A DNA stretch of 64,000 bases from positions 65,523,247-65,587,246 of the forward strand of contig OX439049.1 in assembly GCA_949317995.1 (NCBI GenBank). The letters run 5' to 3'. The notes under the pieces are model-generated. The model saw only the letters and a list, made by a program, of their open reading frames with translations, did not search any database and was not told the origin of the DNA. Below are positions 52,743 to 61,694 of this stretch, in pieces; positions within the stretch are counted from its first letter, which is position 1; every line of letters starts with the position of its first letter. Source of the stretch: Acholoe squamosa. Its lineage: Eukaryota; Annelida; Polychaeta; Phyllodocida; Polynoidae. The translations under genes and the position numbers were made by a program.

Positions 52743-54640
52743 CTACTCACAGTCTCTTTCTAACCTAATGCTGTTAAGAAATTCAAGGATAATTTCCTTT
52801 TTGTCACCTAGTTCTTTTAGCCCCTTGGGGGAAAAAGTCACACCGTCCTGTGTCGGGGTTTTCTCGGTGCCTTCGTACCAGCACATGTGGATGACGTTCT
52901 CACCCTTGTAGTAGCTGACCGCTATGTATGTTTCATTTTTCTTGTCCAGGATGACGGACCATGTGTTGTATTTGGGTCCTCCTTGGGCGACCGCTCTGTC
53001 GCGTTTCCGTACCTCCTCTTAAACGTCAGCGACGGCCGCTATTAGCTTGAGCAGTGCGCTAGGGGTGAACTTTACTTCCCTGGTGGGTGTCGAGGTGTCC
53101 TTTATTGTGCTGTAGCGTTCCTTGGACTGTTTCACCCTCTTGATCCAGACCTCTAGCTTCAAACTGTCGACGAAGAACTCCAATTTGGGACCATGGTCAA
53201 ATATTGGTAGTGGTGGTGGTAGTTCACTTTTGACTACCGATTTTTTCTTCTTAGATGTCTGGTCCTTATCACTATTGGTAAACCTCCTCTTTTTACCCGT
53301 AGAGGGTTTCAAAGAAGAAAGAGGAGGACCATCAGTGAGAGCTAAATCAACAGCAAAACCAGCAACAGGAGGAGGGCCCGCGTCGCTATCTCGTGTCTTC
53401 TTAGAAGAAGATAACCATACAATGTGGGTCGTAAGAGTCAAGGGGGTAAAAAAAAACTCGCTTCGACTCTGCTCGACGTTGGCGCCTGCTAGTGGATAGC
53501 AGTACCCGTTGGTTGATAAAGAGTTTGCAATAGTGGTGGTGAGTAAATTGAGTGACCTAGCGCTGGAGAAAGCATCGTCTTCTTCTCCTCCTCCTCCTCC
53601 TCCTCCTCCTCCTCCTCCTCCTCCTCCTCCTCCTCCTCCTCCTCCTCCTCCTCCTCCTCCTCCTCCTCCTCCTCCTCCTCCTCCTCCTCCTCCTCCTCCT
53701 CCTCCTCCTCCTCCTCCTCCTCCTCCTCCTCCTCCTCCTCCTCCTCCTCCTCCTCCTCCTCCTCCTCCTCCTCCTCCTCCTCCTCCTCCTCCTCCTCCTC
53801 CTCCTCCTCCTCCTCCTCCTCCTCCTCCTCCTCCTCCTCCTCCTCCTCCTCCTCCTCCTCCTCCTCCTCCTCCTCCTCCTCCTCCTCCTCCTCCTCCTCC
53901 TCCTCCTCCTCCTCCTCCTCCTCCTCCTCCTCCTCCTCCTCCTCCTCCTCCTCCTCCTCCTCCTCCTCCTCCTCCTCCTCCTCCTCCTCCTCCTCCTCCT
54001 CCTCCTCCTCCTCCTCCTCCTCCTCCTCCTCCTCCTCCTCCTCCTCCTCCTCCTCCTCCTCCTCCTCCTCCTCCTCCTCCTCCTCCTCCTCCTCCTCCTC
54101 CTCCTCCTCCTCCTCCTCCTCTGTATCTGTTTCCTCATCATCCGCCTCCTCCTCCACCACCGCCGCCGCCTCATTATTTTCCTCCTCCTCCTCCTCCTCA
54201 TCGTCTAGCTCCTTCTGGGTCTCCACATAATAATGTGTGTCACTGTAACCATCAGTGTATGCGCAAGTAGTGGCAACAGCAGCAGGAGCAGGCGCAGCAG
54301 CACCAGCAGCCGCACCAGTACCAGTACCAGTACCAGCAGCACCAGCACCAGCACCAGCAGGACCAGGACTTACATCAGTAGTGATAACAGTAGGAACGGG
54401 GTTATAAAATGGTGGTGGCCAGTAAGAAACCTGCCCGTCAAGTCTAACAACACCGTAATCAGCAGTAGCAGTAGCAGCAGCAACAGGGGTAGTAGTACCC
54501 GTAGCAGCAGGAGAAGCAGCAGCAGCAGCAGCACCCGCAACATCAGCAGCAGCAGCAGTAGGAGAAGACAAAGAACTCTTGGTTCTTCTTGTCGTCTTCC
54601 TGGTTGAAAGCTGGAGCTTAGAAGGTGTTCATCTACTCAT
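52743..54640 (-). pseudogene. Broken gene with poly-Glu tract and two possible PC4-like domains
   Basis: The most likely start is ATG at 54,638-54,640, but TGA follows at codon 4. An open frame then runs from about 54,629 to a TAG at 53,489-53,491. It encodes an Ala/Pro/Gly/Thr-rich region, an acidic stretch, about 179 consecutive Glu codons (GAG), and a short tail. Shifting frame near an 8-T run, coding continues at 53,441-53,019 with a Lys-rich nuclear-localisation-like segment (KKRRF, SKKKKS) and LEFFVDSLKLEVWIKRV. After one in-frame TAA (53,019-53,021) it continues to TAG at 52,743-52,745 with YIAVSYYKGENVIHMCWYE and GVTFSPKGLKEL. The last two segments share a strand-strand-helix pattern resembling the transcription coactivator p15/PC4 single-strand-DNA-binding fold, twice in tandem. 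This is an inference from residue pattern only. It lies upstream of PolB in the same orientation, 127 bp from its start. Confidence 0.55.
53585..54120. repeat. Perfect CTC/GAG trinucleotide tract, about 179 units
   Basis: There are 536 bp of uninterrupted (CTC)n on the plus strand. On the minus strand it is read as poly-Glu within the broken gene. Poly-Pro and poly-Arg readings in other frames are artefacts. A pure homopurine-homopyrimidine mirror repeat of this length can form triplex (H-) DNA and should be highly length-variable. The assembled length may differ from the true one. Confidence 0.97.
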
Positions 54641-55390
54641 GGTGAGGGAAGTAGAAAAAGTGAGAGTGAATGATATTTTTCCCCTTCCTTATGTATACGC
54701 CTCTGGAGATAAGCTTCTTACTACAGTTTTAATAGATGAAAGGTAAAATTAACGTCTTTAATCCTATAGTCACAGAGGGTCTTACTCAAAGAAAGGAACC
54801 CTCCACAGGGAAAATAAAACAACAAGAGGATCCGGATTAAAACTTCACTCCACTCTTAGATTGTCAAAGAGGTAGTGGTCCAGATCAAAGTCGGCATTTT
54901 GATATCTTTTTAGAAAAGAACTTTTAAAACCCTATGGTCACAGAGAGCCTTAAATCTAATTTTCACCTGCCCTCCACAGGTGAACCTAACCGTAGGGGGG
55001 GATCCAAATGAAAGTTTGTCTAAACAGGATTAGAAAACTTAATCTCATAATACCTCAAAGAGCGACCACCCTTCTCCTTCTGTTTGATGTGAACAGATCC
55101 AAAGGCTCACGCTGATAAGTCGCTACACAATGGTAGTATCCAGCTGAAAATAGGCTTAAATGCCCGTGCCTTACACCTGTAAAATAGACTATGGGGAAAT
55201 TATCACAACACCTTTTCCCTTGTTCAATGAGATTTTAAAAGTAATCCGACTTAATACATTTGTGACAGTGTCTTACTGTTTGATGTCAACAGATCCAAAA
55301 GACAGTGGGAGTATCCCACTGTAAATAGGATTAAATCACCCTATATAAAGAAGCTCAATTGGTGGTCTAAAGCTTTGCCTCATGCCAGAT
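54641..55390. repeat. Degenerate repeats, no gene
   Basis: This is the element's interior beyond the poly-Glu gene. Loosely repeated phrases occur: CCTATAGTCACAGAG near 54,763 and CCTATGGTCACAGAG near 54,932; CCTCCACAGG twice; CTGTTTGATGTGAACAGATC at about 55,078 and again with one change at about 55,276, each followed by TAGTATCC/GAGTATCC-type sequence and TAGGMTTAAAT. It may be diverged tandem duplication of about 200 bp. The last roughly 130 bp read open on the plus strand (see the remnant at 57,225). Confidence 0.5.
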
Positions 55391-55883
55391 GGGGGCTGTG
55401 TACAAATGACGTCATGCATTTTTGGACCATTTTTGACCCCCCCTCCCCCCTTGTCATGTTTCGTCATACAACACTTGACCCCCCCCTCAGCATGACGTCA
55501 TGCAGAGAGATACCCCCCCCCCAAAGTGCATGAATAGTGAAGGCCTATACGCTATAAACAAATTAAAATGGTTCAAAGGGACATATAGTGGGTGTGAATT
55601 GCCAATAAAGGATAACATGCATGCAAAGTGAAAAAAAAAGAACTAGCACTGATCAACAAATGAACAGAGAAACATGCCAAACACTGTCAGCTTATATAAT
55701 GTATGGGTCCCTATATGCAGGATGTACCATTTCCATGCCTTGTAGTTGTAGGGGCTCATGAAGCGTTATATATAGTGTTAGCTCCCTATTCGAGAGGGCG
55801 GGTCGATTGGTGCGGTTACCACCGGTAGGACCAGAGGTCGCTTCGATCTCTGGCCACTATGTGCCGGTTGCACTAACCCGAGC

Positions 55884-56120
55884 TACCGTAATCTCCCACG
55901 TAGAAGACGCGCTACACGTATAAGCCGCACCCCAAACTCAGCACATGCATTTTCGCGTATAAGACGCACATTTTAAGGCTGAAATTTGTAAGATCAGTAC
56001 ATTTCTATAGTAAAATTACCCCTCGTATAAGACGCACCCCCAATTTCAGTACATCCTATAAGACCCCCCAGCATTTTGTTTGGCCTAGAGGGTGCGTCTT
56101 ATACGCGGGAGTTTACGGTA
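55884..56120. mobile_element. Small MITE with TA target site
   Basis: TACCGTAATCTCCCACGTAG at the left and CGCGGGAGTTTACGGTA at the right are inverted repeats with few mismatches, bounded by TA on each side as expected of Tc1/mariner-Tigger-type elements. Internally GTATAAGACGCAC recurs three times in both orientations. About 237 bp, non-coding. Confidence 0.75.
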
Positions 56121-57120
56121 ACTTGTCTGGTTTTACTTGATATTGACATATCTCGAATTAAACCGAAGTTATATAAGAACTCGAACCATTACATAGTTAT
56201 ACACGGAGTACTATGGTAGTGATCATACACAAGTATTTCCTGTCACAAAAGGGCTTAAAACCTGTCTAGATCAATAGTCCAATACAGTTAATAGTCTGCC
56301 TTCTTTACAGTGAAAGTTGTACACTTGTCAGCGAAGAGAAAATCAAGAACAGTTATTATTAAGGATCATATAGTTCAAGAGCTTGAATGTATTGATATAT
56401 TGAATGTATTGATTTAATCTGTAACTTTAACCATATACAAGTGTACTAGAAATAGGTTTCAGGGAGAACACTCTGAACTTAGTGAGTGGCCTAATAGAAA
56501 AAAAAACTCAGAAAGCATCACAAATGGCCTCGCAAATTCTCAGGAGACCATCGACTGCAATCATAGTTCCAATTTGTGATCTTACAAAGCAATCGAGTCA
56601 CCTCAGCATTTTACTCTAGAATCTGCAAATAAGTTGAGTTCGATAGAGTTCCATTCAGACAAAGATGTGGAGGGTAAGCTTGGGGGGAGGTCTCCTTTAC
56701 ATCTCCCTTGACAACTCAAGAAGGAGGGGGGGGGAATATCACACCTTTTCAAAAAGAAGCCTGTGGATGACTATGGATGCTGCCCTGAGACAACAGGAGC
56801 AGTTCAGGGGTATTTTAGATGCATCATTTAGATCCTGAGGGCAGCAGTGGCCCTTTTCAAAAAGGGTTAAATTGGTATAGGTAGGATAGAGTATTAGTGC
56901 CCCCTTATAGTGGCCTGGACATCACCTTGATTTTACACTGACATTGATGGCAGTGACACTCATTGAGTGAGATATCTGAGGAATGCATGCATGTAGGGCC
57001 TATAGGTAATAAATTTATGTCAGATGAATGCATTAAACTTCCCTACCTTTAAAAATCTTTTTACAAAAGTTTTTGTTCTTGCCAAAACCAAAGCATATGG
57101 TGATTTCTTGATGACATGAT
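56121..57120. other. Interior of the nested TIR element, no gene
   Basis: About 1 kb of AT-rich sequence with no long or motif-bearing frame. A short G9 run lies near 56,726. Nothing else is recognised. Confidence 0.5.
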
Positions 57121-57224
57121 GTCATGCAGCCCATGACCCCCCCTCCCCCCTTGTCATGCTTGGTCATGGCAAGTGGGACCCCCCCTCCCCCCCTCTTGCA
57201 TGACGTCATTTGTACACAGCCCCA

Positions 57225-57449
57225 TGGGGTCAACTTCATCATGCCTACATCAGTGTTCGTCGACCAGACCTGTTGTATGGGACGCAGAACTTTTTCAAGG
57301 AGCACAACCTGGATTACAACAACCCCGACCAGCTTTTAATGGAGAGGTACTTCATGTCCATGTCTGAAGTTCTATCCAGGGAGTGGCGAGATATGGGTAT
57401 GTATTTAGAAGGGGATTCTGATAAGCTAACTAGCATCGCTCAACGACCT
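57225..57449 (+). pseudogene. Possible coding remnant split by the TIR element
   Basis: The plus-strand frame from 57,225 to about 57,449 reads smoothly (for example NNPDQLLMERYFMSMSEVL and REWRDMGMYLEGDSDKL), with GC-rich third positions unlike the surrounding AT-rich sequence. If the nested element and one copy of its ATG duplication are left out, the same frame continues leftwards to about 55,256. I recognise no family. It is on the opposite strand from PolB, just inside the right TIR, where an oppositely oriented gene of the element could lie. There is no start codon of its own and it runs into the TIR, so it is at most a fragment. Confidence 0.35.
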
Positions 57450-57582
57450 GAACACCATTTTTTTGGCGGGAAACCACAGGGGGTAAGGGTCACGAGACCA
57501 TTTCTGAATTTCCTGCCAAAAGGAAGGTCCATTTTGGTGCCACCTGCACACCACGGGGGAGTCTAGTTCATGTGACCCCCCA
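57450..57582 (-). promoter_or_regulatory. Right TIR, inner part
   Basis: This is the inverted match of left-TIR positions about 46,826-46,940. It contains TTTGGCGGGAAACC (near 57,459), the C-to-T decayed TTTCCTGCCAAAA (near 57,510), and CACACCACGGGGGAG. It is separated from the outer part by the element at 57,583-59,545. Confidence 0.75.
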
Positions 57583-59545
57583 GCAAATCCTAGTGAACAT
57601 GAGTCATGCTGGGTGAGGAATGTGTGAGTACATTGAGTGATAACGAATAATGTCATTTTGTGTGATACAATGTCAACTCTCACTCAGCTTGACAAACTTT
57701 CACTTACTTCAGTAAGACCTGAGAGAGCATGCGTCAACATGTGTCAATACTTGTCAACTCTCACACCGCTTCACACGTCTTCACTCATTTCCATAAAGAT
57801 GTGAGGGGAACTGGGTGAGCAAGTGTCAACATGTGTCAATACTTGTCAACTCTCACACAGCTTCACATGTCTTCACTCATTTCCATAAAGATGTGAGGGG
57901 AACTGGGTGAGCAAATGTCAACATGTGTCAATACTTGTCAACTCTCACCCAACCTCACATGTCTTCACTCATTTCCATAAGGATGTGATGGGAACTGGGT
58001 GAGCATTCGTCAATACTTGTCAACTCTCAGGCAGGTTCACATGTCTTCACTTACTTCAATAAAGATGTGAGGGGACCAGGGTGAGCACATGTCAACATGT
58101 GTCAATACTTGTCAACTCTCACCTAGCATGACATTTCTTCACCAAGCCTTCAACAATAAGAGACTATGGAAACTGTATGGATTCTCATGGCTTGTACTTT
58201 GCAGAGTGGGCCTATTGAGTAAATGTCAATATAAGAATTTTTGTTTCACAGAGCAAGTTCTTTTCTTACATGGCATGAAATACATACGAATCAGGAACAT
58301 AATGATAGCCAAGTATATGTGATTTAGTGCATACATTAGACATAATAGCTCATTTGTTTTGTCTATGGGACATAGCACTGAATTGAAATTGCATATGTTT
58401 TACATGATATCTAAGTATCTGTTTGTCCTGGTTTGATGGGATATAAAGGTTTAATGTCTACTGATCAGCTAGGTCACAGCTGATTAGAGCAAATATACAG
58501 GAACTCTTCATAGGCTGGTTAAAAAACTCTGTATTGAGTGATAATAGGGGCAGATACTTTGTCCAACATTAGCATGACAGACTGTGTGAGGAGATGTGAG
58601 CATGTGTCAAGATTCGCCAACTCTCACCCACCATGACAGAACTTCACGCACAATGACACATTATGTACTATTCTGTGTTTTGATTGGTCCATTTCAAATT
58701 TCCCTCCCATTCCTTTGTTCTCCTCCTGCTTTCAAAACAGTCAGGCAGAGGCAGCCATGGAGAACAGATCTTGTGGTAGGTGGTCACACAGTTCTAGATT
58801 GATTTGACTTGAAATCCTATGTGATAAGCATTTATACAGTAACACATTGATATTATCTACAATCCCTGAACATCTATCTTGTTGCTGAATTCAGCTATTT
58901 GTCTCAACACCCCAAATTAATGTAGAACTTTCTATGTGAGCAAGGCTCAGGGAAATTCTGGGGGATTCAGGCTGCCATATGGGAGTAGTCATTGTTTATC
59001 AACTTGGATGTGAGTGGGTGGTCAAAATTAGATTGCTCCTCTTTGTTTATGACCATTTCTTATCATTTCAACAGGCATTCTCAAGACTGATACAAGGAAA
59101 ATTCAACTCACACAGCTGACAGAATATCTATCCATTTTCAAGCAAAGTGGGCAACACATGACATGCAGAGATATCTTCAATGGGAACCAGCATGAACAGC
59201 TGAATTGATGTTAATAAAGTTATGAAATATCAGAAATCCACAACCACCTGCAACCCCCCCCTGCCTATCCCCCACCCACAAATTAGTCTGTGTGTCAATA
59301 TATGTGATACTGTGTCATGACCCATGTGTCAGTGTGTGTGATAATATGTGATGACACATGATGTCATCATGTGTCATTGTTGGTGAAGGTTCACGCATGT
59401 TGACTCAACTTCACAAATTGGGTTGGGATGTTCACGCATGCGTCACATCTTGTCATGGTCCGTGATCACCCACGCGTCAAGTCCTAAGAGCGCATGGGGT
59501 GAGGCGGGCGCAGCATGACAAAAGTTGACACAGATTTGCTGGGCC
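57583..59545. mobile_element. Element inserted in the right TIR
   Basis: The right TIR is interrupted here. The insert begins CCAGCAAATCCTAGTG and ends GATTTGCTGG; GTCATGCTG lies about 25-30 bp inside the left end, and its inverse CAGCATGAC lies about 30 bp inside the right end. It carries an internal 92-bp minisatellite, a further diverged unit near 58,590-58,640, and TGTGTCA/GTGATA-rich sequence near 59,285-59,470. No transposase is recognised. The frames 58,089-58,322 and 58,596-58,802 have no support. The target duplication is unclear because the site is C-rich. Confidence 0.65.
57650..58140. repeat. 92-bp minisatellite, about 5 copies
   Basis: GTCAATACTTGTCAACTCTC recurs at 57,743, 57,835, 57,927, 58,009 and 58,101. 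Spacing is 92, 92, 82 and 92 bp; the short interval lacks AACATGTGTC. Each unit also has CTTCACTCATTTCCATAA and GATGTGAGGGGAACTGGGTG. Confidence 0.9.
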
Positions 59546-59810
59546 CACATTTGAATTTCCCGCCAAAAGGGAGCGCTCTCATTGGCTGCAGGTGGGGTCA
59601 TGTGACCTGTGAAAAAAGGGATTTTCCCTTAATGTTACAGGTCACGTGACCCCTATTTGAATTTCCTGCCAAAAGGGAGGCCTCTGATTGGCTGATTTGA
59701 ATTTCCTGCCAAAAGGGAGGCCTCTGATTGGCTGCATGTCGAGTGAGTAATAAACAGTACTTAACTATAGTATTTAACTATAGTCCCGTTCCGATACATA
59801 CTATACTACT
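59546..59810 (-). promoter_or_regulatory. Right TIR, outer part
   Basis: This is the inverted copy of the left TIR. It keeps three CCAAT boxes (ATTGGCTG in this orientation), one intact TTTCCCGCCAAAA (near 59,556), one GTCACGTGAC (near 59,642) and the terminal CTATACTACT. Two of its E2F-type sites read TTTCCTGCCAAAA, a CpG-to-TpG change relative to the left end. It has a short extra direct duplication (TATAGTATTTAACTATAG) that the left end lacks. Confidence 0.85.
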
Positions 59811-59816
59811 TATATC
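59811..59816. repeat. Target-site duplication, right copy (TATATC)
   Basis: Exact match to 46,581-46,586. Confidence 0.9.
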
Positions 59817-60435
59817 TTCATTGGAATGGTAGTGATCCTATTGTCAGGTGGACTATTGTCAAATGTAGAAAGGTAAATATAGATTGTATGGATGAACTCA
59901 CAATGCATCAATCGTACATGTAGATTATCGAGGTGTGAATGAAGGGAACTGAAGCCACACATCTTCCTCCATCGTGGTGCTGGTGCTGAGTGCTTTATTG
60001 GTACAAACATGATGACGTTCATGAGCTTATGGTTATACGCATTCCCGTGTTGATCCAACGTTCATGAAACATAGGATTGTACATTTCTAACAATATATTA
60101 TACATACATCAAGGAGGCAAATGACAGCAGCATCCAAAAAGGTAAAAAGGAATACCTTCATATTACAATCATTAGAGGAATGGAACTAGTAACATTCATG
60201 CATTATTCATATCAAATCATGAACAATACTGTATTTGAAGAAGACAGAGGGAAACTTTTGAAAATAGAAGTCTTTGTAATGATAGTAAACTAACCCCAAT
60301 TTTCAAACACTGTTTAAGATATAATTACAATATAATCAAAGGATTACCAATGATTGTTTACATCCGTTATGTAATGTTGAAGATATGCACTATTCCTCCT
60401 ATCCTACCTCAACTTAAAGATGAAGTATTTAGTCA
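59817..60435. other. No gene recognised
   Basis: AT-rich sequence flanking the Polinton-like element. Short frames are present but without motifs. Confidence 0.5.
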
Positions 60436-60790
60436 CTAGAGCAATGATGCATGAACAACCTTTACTTGGTGACCTACAAACTCCACAAGATCAGCATCAT
60501 GTGTGTGCTGTGAATAAACTACCTCAGCAGTTTGTTGTATCAGGTGCATCGTCAGGTGGGGTTCTAAGTCAGATACATGTTTAAAACCTCTTACAAACAC
60601 CTCACATCCCATGTCAATTAGAATGTGGCTGTACTGAAATCTGACACAGTCTACATTGTCAATATACTTCATTGACATGTGTGTGTATGAGGCCATGTAG
60701 ATGGGATTTATGAATCCATGACCCTGATGAAGGCACATGTGCCGAAACTGTTGGTTCAATACTACAAATAAAATGTCATTTTAAAACTTA
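60436..60790 (-). repeat. Probable retroelement 3'-end fragment
   Basis: On the plus strand CCTGATGAAGGCACATGTGC, then CGAAACTGTTGG and AATAAA (60,722-60,772), resembles the palindromic DGAAG...CGAAACG motif often found near the 3' end of invertebrate retroelements. The 107-codon minus frame over this stretch is probably incidental. The assignment is weak. Confidence 0.25.
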
Positions 60791-60882
60791 ATTGTTGAAA
60801 ATAGTTGTGTTGTTTTATTTTTAGAGCTTAGGCTTTGAAAAAAAAAAAAAAAACATGAATCCATAAATTTGACAATGGTCTA

Positions 60883-60966
60883 TTCTTTTATTTTGATGTG
60901 ATTTTCCAGATCATCCTCTGTTACGAATCCTTTTACACATATTTCACATAAGACTTTACAGCTCCC
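60883..60966 (-). pseudogene. Stray C2H2 zinc-finger remnant
   Basis: The minus strand reads CEICVKGFVTEDDLENHIK and then a stop. It has the spacing of one zinc finger, but the final His is replaced by Lys. It lies 130 bp downstream of the zinc-finger frame at 61,098-61,694 in the same orientation, and may be its displaced C-terminal finger or a separate exon remnant. Confidence 0.45.
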
Positions 60967-61097
60967 AGGATGTCAGACTTAATGTTGTGGGGTTGGCTTT
61001 TGCTGAAGCTGCGTCTAACAGTTGCCCTTTTGCTGAAGCTGAGTGTAATGGGAGTGTTACTGATTGGTGGTGTGTCTCCTGTGTGTATTCCCATGTA

Positions 61098-61694
61098 TTA
61101 TCTTTGAGACACATTCTTATTGAATGATTGACCATGTGTGCCTTTTACGCGCACATGAGGGTTCTCTCCTGTGTGGGTCATCATGTGTTTCTTTAAGTAA
61201 CTAAGGCCAATGAATCCTTTTCCACAGTGTGAACAAACATGAGGTTTGTCTCCTGTATGGGACATCATGTGTAGCTTTAGGTAACTCAGCTGAGTGCATC
61301 CTTTACCACAATGTGTACACAAATGGGGTTTCACTCCTGTGTGGGTCATCATATGTGTCTTTATTCGCCTGAATCCTTTACCACAGTGGGAGCACATATG
61401 GGATTTCTCTCCTGTGTGGGTCATCATATGTGTTTTTAGGGACATTAGCTGGCTGAAGCCTATACCACGTTGTGAGCACACATGGGGCTTCTCTCCTGTG
61501 AGAGTCATCATGTGTTGGTTTAGGTGACTACGCTGGCTGAAACCCTTACTACATTGTGAACACACATGGGGTTTCTCTCCTATGTGGGTCATCATGTGTG
61601 TCTTTAAAATTCTAAGAAGACTGAAGCCTTTACCACAGTGTGGACACACATGAAAAAAGCGGGTACTTGTACCCTCTATGTTGACAATATACAA
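61098..61694 (-). CDS. C2H2 zinc-finger protein, partial and partly degenerate
   Basis: A 198-codon open frame encodes six tandem C2H2 fingers with H-T-G-E-K-P linkers, the fold of sequence-specific DNA-binding nuclear proteins. Fingers 1 and 6 are canonical (C-x2-C-x12-H-x3-H). Finger 2 has Leu for the last His (HMMTL). Finger 3 has Arg for the second Cys (CSQRGIGF). Finger 4 lacks three residues between the Cys and His pairs (GKGFRRIKTH). Finger 5 has Cys for the core Phe (GKGCTQ). The frame opens without an ATG before the first finger (its first codon is TTG), so this is either a 3' exon of a multi-exon gene or a decaying copy. The damage to four of six fingers favours relaxed selection. 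It lies outside both Polinton-like elements. Confidence 0.75.
   Translation of the reverse strand: MYIVNIEGTSTRFFHVCPHCGKGFSLLRILKTHMMTHIGEKPHVCSQCSKGFSQRSHLNQHMMTLTGEKPHVCSQRGIGFSQLMSLKTHMMTHTGEKSHMCSHCGKGFRRIKTHMMTHTGVKPHLCTHCGKGCTQLSYLKLHMMSHTGDKPHVCSHCGKGFIGLSYLKKHMMTHTGENPHVRVKGTHGQSFNKNVSQR

Larger units (their letters stand above)
55391..57224. mobile_element. TIR element inserted in the Polinton-like element
   Basis: GGGGCTGTGTACAAATGACG near 55,394 is matched in inverted orientation at the right end near 57,224, followed on both sides by TCATGCA. Inside each end are repeated blocks alternating poly-C runs (CCCCCCCTCCCCC) with TTGTCATG and GTCATG motifs. A 3-bp ATG flanks both ends. 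The interior contains the small TA element at 55,886-56,118 and otherwise no coding sequence. It is a non-autonomous DNA transposon whose superfamily cannot be assigned by eye. Confidence 0.7.
46587..59810 (-). mobile_element. Polinton/Maverick-type element, 13.2 kb, inactive
   Basis: The termini are AGTAGTATAGTATGTA on the left and its reverse complement on the right, flanked by a perfect 6-bp duplication. The TIRs are about 350 bp and the main gene is a protein-primed family B DNA polymerase. TIRs, a 6-bp TSD and PolB together define Polintons/Mavericks, virus-like self-synthesising transposons. The length is below the family's usual 15-20 kb, and removing the nested insertions leaves about 9 kb. 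I see no integrase, FtsK/A32-type packaging ATPase, cysteine protease or capsid gene, so either the copy is internally deleted or it belongs to a reduced lineage. At least four later insertions are present (50,767-51,077; 55,391-57,224, which itself contains a small TA element; 57,583-59,545). Confidence 0.85.

Noticed and set aside
48428..53021. Recoded TAA codons (alternative genetic code) in PolB and its neighbour
   Set aside because: Several TAA stops sit in otherwise good frame, which was tempting. TGA, TAG, frameshifts and an insertion are also present, and the nearby LINE and zinc-finger frames do not use internal TAA, so ordinary pseudogene decay explains it.
53509..54270. Poly-proline (plus) and poly-arginine (minus) ORFs
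   Set aside because: These are alternative readings of the CTC/GAG tract. Only the poly-Glu frame has non-repeat flanks with gene-like context.
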